NCBI GenBank assembly: GCA_004154925.1
Contig: QJNS01000106.1
Location: forward strand, 62,001-126,000
DNA from: Monosporascus cannonballus
Taxonomy: Eukaryota; Ascomycota; Sordariomycetes; Xylariales
Direction of reading: 5' to 3'
Length of the DNA: 64,000 nt
Shown here: positions 60,677-64,000 of the stretch, piece after piece
Numbering within the stretch: position 1 is the stretch's first letter
Layout: each line of letters starts with the position of its first letter
Made by a program: the position numbers and the translations under genes
Notes under the pieces: model-generated
What the model saw: the letters and a program-made list of their open reading frames with translations, nothing else
What the model was told of the DNA's origin: nothing
Databases searched by the model: none

Positions 60677-61636
60677 TCGAAACCGAGAGCGCCGCGGATT
60701 TTTTTTTTGGGGGGGGGGGGTTTCCGGCTTAGGGCGGTAATGTGTTGGATGGTGCCTGTATATTCGTGAGGAAACCAGGGAAGCATAGAACGCGATGTAT
60801 TTCTAGCAATGGGAAAGGAGGGTTTCGGTTCTTAACCTTCTTTGAGTACTACTATTGTTTAATACCACATATGAGCACTTGTATATTTCCCTTCTCCAGA
60901 TTTCGATGGTGTGATAGCACATAATCAAGCGGTATCAATAATCTTGAGGACAAAGACTTTTGCTTGTATCGTACTCTATGTCTTAAGCTGACTCCTCATC
61001 TGTCACCCTTTTTGGGGCTTAGCTGGATGTAGGTCTCAGGGCGTCGCTCATATAACTTGGAACCAGCCACGTCTTGCCGCGGTAAATGCATAAACTACTA
61101 ATGCTCCATCTTTAGGGGTGAGCATTAACACGTTTTGATAAAGGGATAGACCAGCCTCCGAGGTCGACTATTTGTCCAATACCGAGGTATTCCAGCTTTC
61201 TTTGATAAATGGCTTATCATGATACTAAAGTCACCTTTTGCTCAAAACTTTGGGGTGATGACTGTTCTACATATGCAAGTATGGGGGGACAGCCTTTGTA
61301 CTCATGTGTGTAAACCATGTGCAAGTGCGGTTTCTTACGGCTGTGGATGCTTATTACATAATCAACGAGCTCAGGCGCTGCTGACATCTGGCCGCCTGCC
61401 AAAATAAGGAAGGAGAAGCCTTCCCCCTGCTGGTTCTTGATTAGCTCAGTCATACGGATGCCTGTCTGATGTTGAGGTCCATTACTTTGTAATTGACTGT
61501 ACTCCCCGCAAACGTACAGACGACGGCTCGACATCCACAGCCCGCTACGACTCGAATGAAGACATCGCAGCATGTGAGGTTACAACCCCTAATTCCTAAT
61601 CTCTCGGTGATTTCTCACGGCAAATGACGTGGAGCT
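60677..61636. other. Intergenic region, nothing beyond a T/G tract
   Basis: The 3' flank of the 60224 gene and the upstream region of the Dsc4-like gene. Apart from the homopolymer tract I see no gene. A 118-codon minus-strand frame (61217-61573) lacks coding character. Confidence 0.5.
60699..60720 (+). repeat. T10 followed by G12 homopolymer tract
   Basis: Ten T are followed immediately by twelve G, then three T. It lies 22 bp after the stop of the 150-residue protein gene, in its presumed 3' UTR. Both runs are prone to sequencing length error. Confidence 0.9.
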
Positions 61637-62747
61637 ATGAGCGATGCTCCCACCCCGACCTCGCCGGCCGATCCGATTCGCAGTTCCAGCCCCGACCGTC
61701 GTCGCGAAGACATCGGCGCCCGCACCCCGGCCCATGCGTCAAACCAGTCGTCTTCGGCTTCCGCACCCGGACATGAACAATCGCAGCCGGAGGATGGTGG
61801 CACGAGGCCAAGGACAAGGGCCCAACGCCCGTCTCTTTCACAGAAGGCGAAGGAGGGCTTGGCTCAGAAGCTTAGATTCCTAATCCACCTTGTCTATACC
61901 TTAGATACCCTCGTGCACGCCGAGCTATGTGTATTATACTATATGGAGTACGGCCTCCACCCCGTACATCCAGGCATGGCTGATTGACTGACTCTGTCGC
62001 AGCTGTTCCTTCTTCCGCCTTATGATACGATGGGTCGCTCAAGCGCTGTTTATAAGCCCGAGGGCGGAAGATACGTTTCTCAACGTACCCAACTATCATG
62101 TTAGCGCCATAATCGCCCCGAATATTATATGCATCTTCCTGCATCTCGTCACCTCTCTGCCGTTTGCTGGCGAGGCTTCGAGGGGATATCTCCACGGCGG
62201 CGTTCTCATCGACTTCATCGGCCAAAAAGCGCCTACGTCGAAGCTGAGCCTCCTCTTGCTGGACTTTATGATATTCGGGATTCAATGTCTCATGCTGGCG
62301 GTGAATATGGAGAAAGAGAGGATACGGAAGGTGGTAAAGCCGCCGAGGGTGAGCGTAGCTCCGGCCGGGTCGACCGAAACACCTCAAACTACGCAGGATC
62401 ACGATTCCGAAGAGCGCGGGGTGCTGCGGGATGCGGCTACGTTGGACGAAAGCAACGATATCGAGATGCGACCGTTGGGGAACGACCGGTGCGACAGCGA
62501 TGGAGGGACAAGTCTACCCACCGGGACGGGTAGCGAGTACGAGGGGCTTCTAGATGCCTTGAGGTCCGGAAACGTTATCCTGTCGACCCTCCATGTCCGA
62601 CGCGCGCTAAGGGACACATGGAACAATCGAGGGAATACGCCGGAGAGCGCGACGGCCTACGCCATCCAAAGCGTCGGATACAATGCCACCCTTGCGGCAT
62701 TAGCCGCGCAAAGAAGGGCGAGGTTAGCCGCAGCGCACCGGAGATAA
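61637..62747 (+). CDS. dsc4: DUF1746 membrane protein, Dsc4-like Dsc E3 ligase subunit
   Basis: Predicted Golgi/ER membrane subunit of the Dsc ubiquitin ligase, which drives SREBP cleavage or membrane-protein quality control in fungi. Exons 61637-61947 and 62003-62747 give 351 residues. A disordered Ser/Pro-rich N-terminus (1-75) leads to the DUF1746 core (LRFLIHLVYTLDTLVHAELC ... YYMD-CSFFRLMIRW). Three hydrophobic helices follow: about 84-101, VSAIIAPNIICIFLHLVTSL at about 140, and LSLLLLDFMIFGIQCLML at about 190. An acidic cytosolic tail ends in an Ala/Arg-rich helix. The splice restores YYMDCSFF across the intron. It converges on RCL1 with only 59 bp between stop codons. Confidence 0.85.
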
Positions 62748-62806
62748 ATCATGAGAGGCTCTGAGCATCAATGTACAGATATTAAGGATATTATTTCAGT
62801 TGTTCG

Positions 62807-64000
62807 TTACGCTACTTTCCTGCCAACGTTGCCAATACCAATACCCTTCACCGAGATTACGATGTCGCCCTCGTCCTCGGCGTCTCGGAGACCCCAGGTA
62901 CTCGCACCGAAGGCCTTAAGGTCCCGTGCGAGCCCTATCGTCTCCTCCGTACCTATAACATCCCTTCCTATCCGTAGCCGTCCTACGTCTTCGGACCCCA
63001 TCGCCATCAGTGTTAGGACCGTGCCTGCCGCCGCTCTGCTGACGCAACCACCCCGACTTATCGTCTCCAGCAGCTGATAGGCACACTGCTTTCCAATATC
63101 CTCTGGCACCACTCCTCCCTCCGACGGCGCCACAACGTCTGCAGAATACAGCACGCCGACGGCGCTCGACTCCGCCACTAAACTCAAACCAAAGCCAATT
63201 CCCATCCTTCGCTTTGACCCTGTCTTATCCCCCGCCGCCACCAACGGAGCCTGGTCGTACTGCGCCGCGACGTGGATATCGGAGACGAAGGGATTTAATA
63301 CTTCTCGTGCAGAATATATCATACGCGAATTATTCGATGCCGAGACGCCCGTCGAGTACGCCACGCCTCTTATTCGTCTTATGCGGCCCGGATGGCGATT
63401 TAGATGTAACGTCTTGGGTAACCGCACCTGGCTTGCGAATCTGAGCTCGACGATGCCGGCGCCGCCCGTGGCCTTGGGGCCGGCGCATGACCGTTGTAAC
63501 ACCCGCAGCTCGATGCGCGCGGCGGGGATGCCGAAGAGGTCGTACAGCGGCAGGACGGCGGTTCGGAAGGAGTCGACGGACAGATCGCCCGACTCGGTCG
63601 CCGACGTGATGACGCCGGGGCCCGAGAAGCGCACGTTCATATGCGACTTGGAGAACGGCGCGAGCAGGCACAGGGGCAGCAGGAAGTAGGTGACACCGCG
63701 CCGGCAGGTCGCGGGGAGGGTGTGCTCGATGACGTCGCCGCTCGCGCCGTAGCCCGGCGCGGCGCCCGTGATCAGCCCCGGCTGGTAGGTTATCGTGGTG
63801 CCCGTGTACGAGATCTGCATGGAGCTGCCGTTGGTGACGGCCTCGAGCAGGCGCAGGAACGACACCTCGTGCGGGGCCAGCCCGGGCTCGGTGGGGGACG
63901 ACGGCCGGATCTTGGAGATGTGCACCGGCCGGCCGGTCAGCGTGGAGAGGACGAGGCGCTGCGTGAAGGACCTGTGGCCGGTCAGCCTCACGAATTCGGT
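62807..64000 (-). CDS. RCL1: Rcl1, RNA 3'-phosphate cyclase-like SSU processome protein (5' partial)
   Basis: Nucleolar partner of the GTPase Bms1 in 40S assembly, required for early pre-rRNA cleavage at site A2. The minus-strand frame is open to the window edge and 397 codons are present, so a little of the N-terminus is missing. The visible start FVRLTGHRSFTQRLVLSTLTG, the segments LAPHEVSFLRLLEAVTNGS, GDVIEHTLPATCRRGVTYFL and LLAPFSKSHMNVRFSG, and the C-terminal GRDVIGTEETIGLARDLKAFG are typical of the cyclase fold in its Rcl1 branch. Like other Rcl1 proteins it shows no catalytic-His motif of true RtcA cyclases in the C-terminal region. There is no intron in the visible part. It shares the SSU processome with NOP14 in this window. 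Confidence 0.93.
   Translation of the reverse strand, partial: TEFVRLTGHRSFTQRLVLSTLTGRPVHISKIRPSSPTEPGLAPHEVSFLRLLEAVTNGSSMQISYTGTTITYQPGLITGAAPGYGASGDVIEHTLPATCRRGVTYFLLPLCLLAPFSKSHMNVRFSGPGVITSATESGDLSVDSFRTAVLPLYDLFGIPAARIELRVLQRSCAGPKATGGAGIVELRFASQVRLPKTLHLNRHPGRIRRIRGVAYSTGVSASNNSRMIYSAREVLNPFVSDIHVAAQYDQAPLVAAGDKTGSKRRMGIGFGLSLVAESSAVGVLYSADVVAPSEGGVVPEDIGKQCAYQLLETISRGGCVSRAAAGTVLTLMAMGSEDVGRLRIGRDVIGTEETIGLARDLKAFGASTWGLRDAEDEGDIVISVKGIGIGNVGRKVA

Noticed and set aside
59968..60732. 254-codon plus-strand frame overlapping the 60224 gene
   Set aside because: Its second half is Ala/Arg/Gly/Pro-rich out-of-frame reading of the better-supported 150-residue ORF, and it lacks an ATG start.

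Overview
The window is nuclear DNA from a filamentous ascomycete, most likely a Sordariomycete. Genes are compact, on both strands, and interrupted by short GT-AG introns (about 45-140 nt) with CTAAC/CTGAC-like branch points. The proteins fall in fungal families: SNT2, ENV7, vacuolar mannosidase, DUF1746/Dsc4, mitochondrial MSH1 and a CLIP-170 with C-terminal zinc knuckles. I found no bacterial operon, prophage, CRISPR array, rRNA or convincing tRNA, and no recognisable transposon. One 33-base N gap lies at 33745-33777.

Layout: 1-3555 has no recognisable gene. 3556-4021 is a coding-like but broken stretch. 5021-6461 (+) is a class I DnaJ/Hsp40. 7499-8929 (-) is an ENV7/STK16-type kinase. 10025-11734 (+) is TRM82. 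14025-14306 (-) is a short coding-like remnant with one internal stop, just downstream of SNT2 at 14345-19792 (-). A 4.5 kb gene-poor spacer follows. 24345-27438 (+) is a HELQ-type helicase, 27586-28221 (+) a doubtful orphan ORF, and 28429-30461 (+) a BTB protein. 31016-32092 (-) is a GPATCH11-like protein, 32745-35673 (-) NOP14, 36162-37178 (+) an uncharacterised membrane-anchored protein, and 38733-41441 (-) a CLIP-170 homologue. 43844-44991 (+) is ribosomal P0, 45502-48935 (-) MSH1, 49557-52882 (-) the alpha-mannosidase AMS1, 54212-56671 (-) a mitochondrial PPR-like protein, and 57066-59456 (+) ORC3. The right end has two small orphan ORFs (one convincing), a Dsc4-like gene at 61637-62747 (+) and the 3' part of RCL1 at 62807-64000 (-).

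The genes are mostly housekeeping and do not form one pathway. Ribosome and translation functions recur: NOP14 and RCL1 both belong to the SSU processome, TRM82 modifies tRNA and P0 forms the ribosomal stalk. DNA replication and repair are represented by ORC3, HELQ and MSH1, chromatin by SNT2, proteostasis and membrane traffic by Hsp40, Dsc4, ENV7 and AMS1, and microtubule tips by CLIP-170. Two divergent pairs (NOP14/36162 gene, PPR/ORC3) share short intergenic promoters.

Exon models were built by eye. For every complete multi-exon gene the spliced length is a multiple of three and the junctions restore family-typical sequence. No new multi-gene system is evident. The best leads are the uncharacterised proteins, the 7-nt last exon of P0, a cryptic 51-nt in-frame intron in ORC3 and two decayed coding-like stretches.
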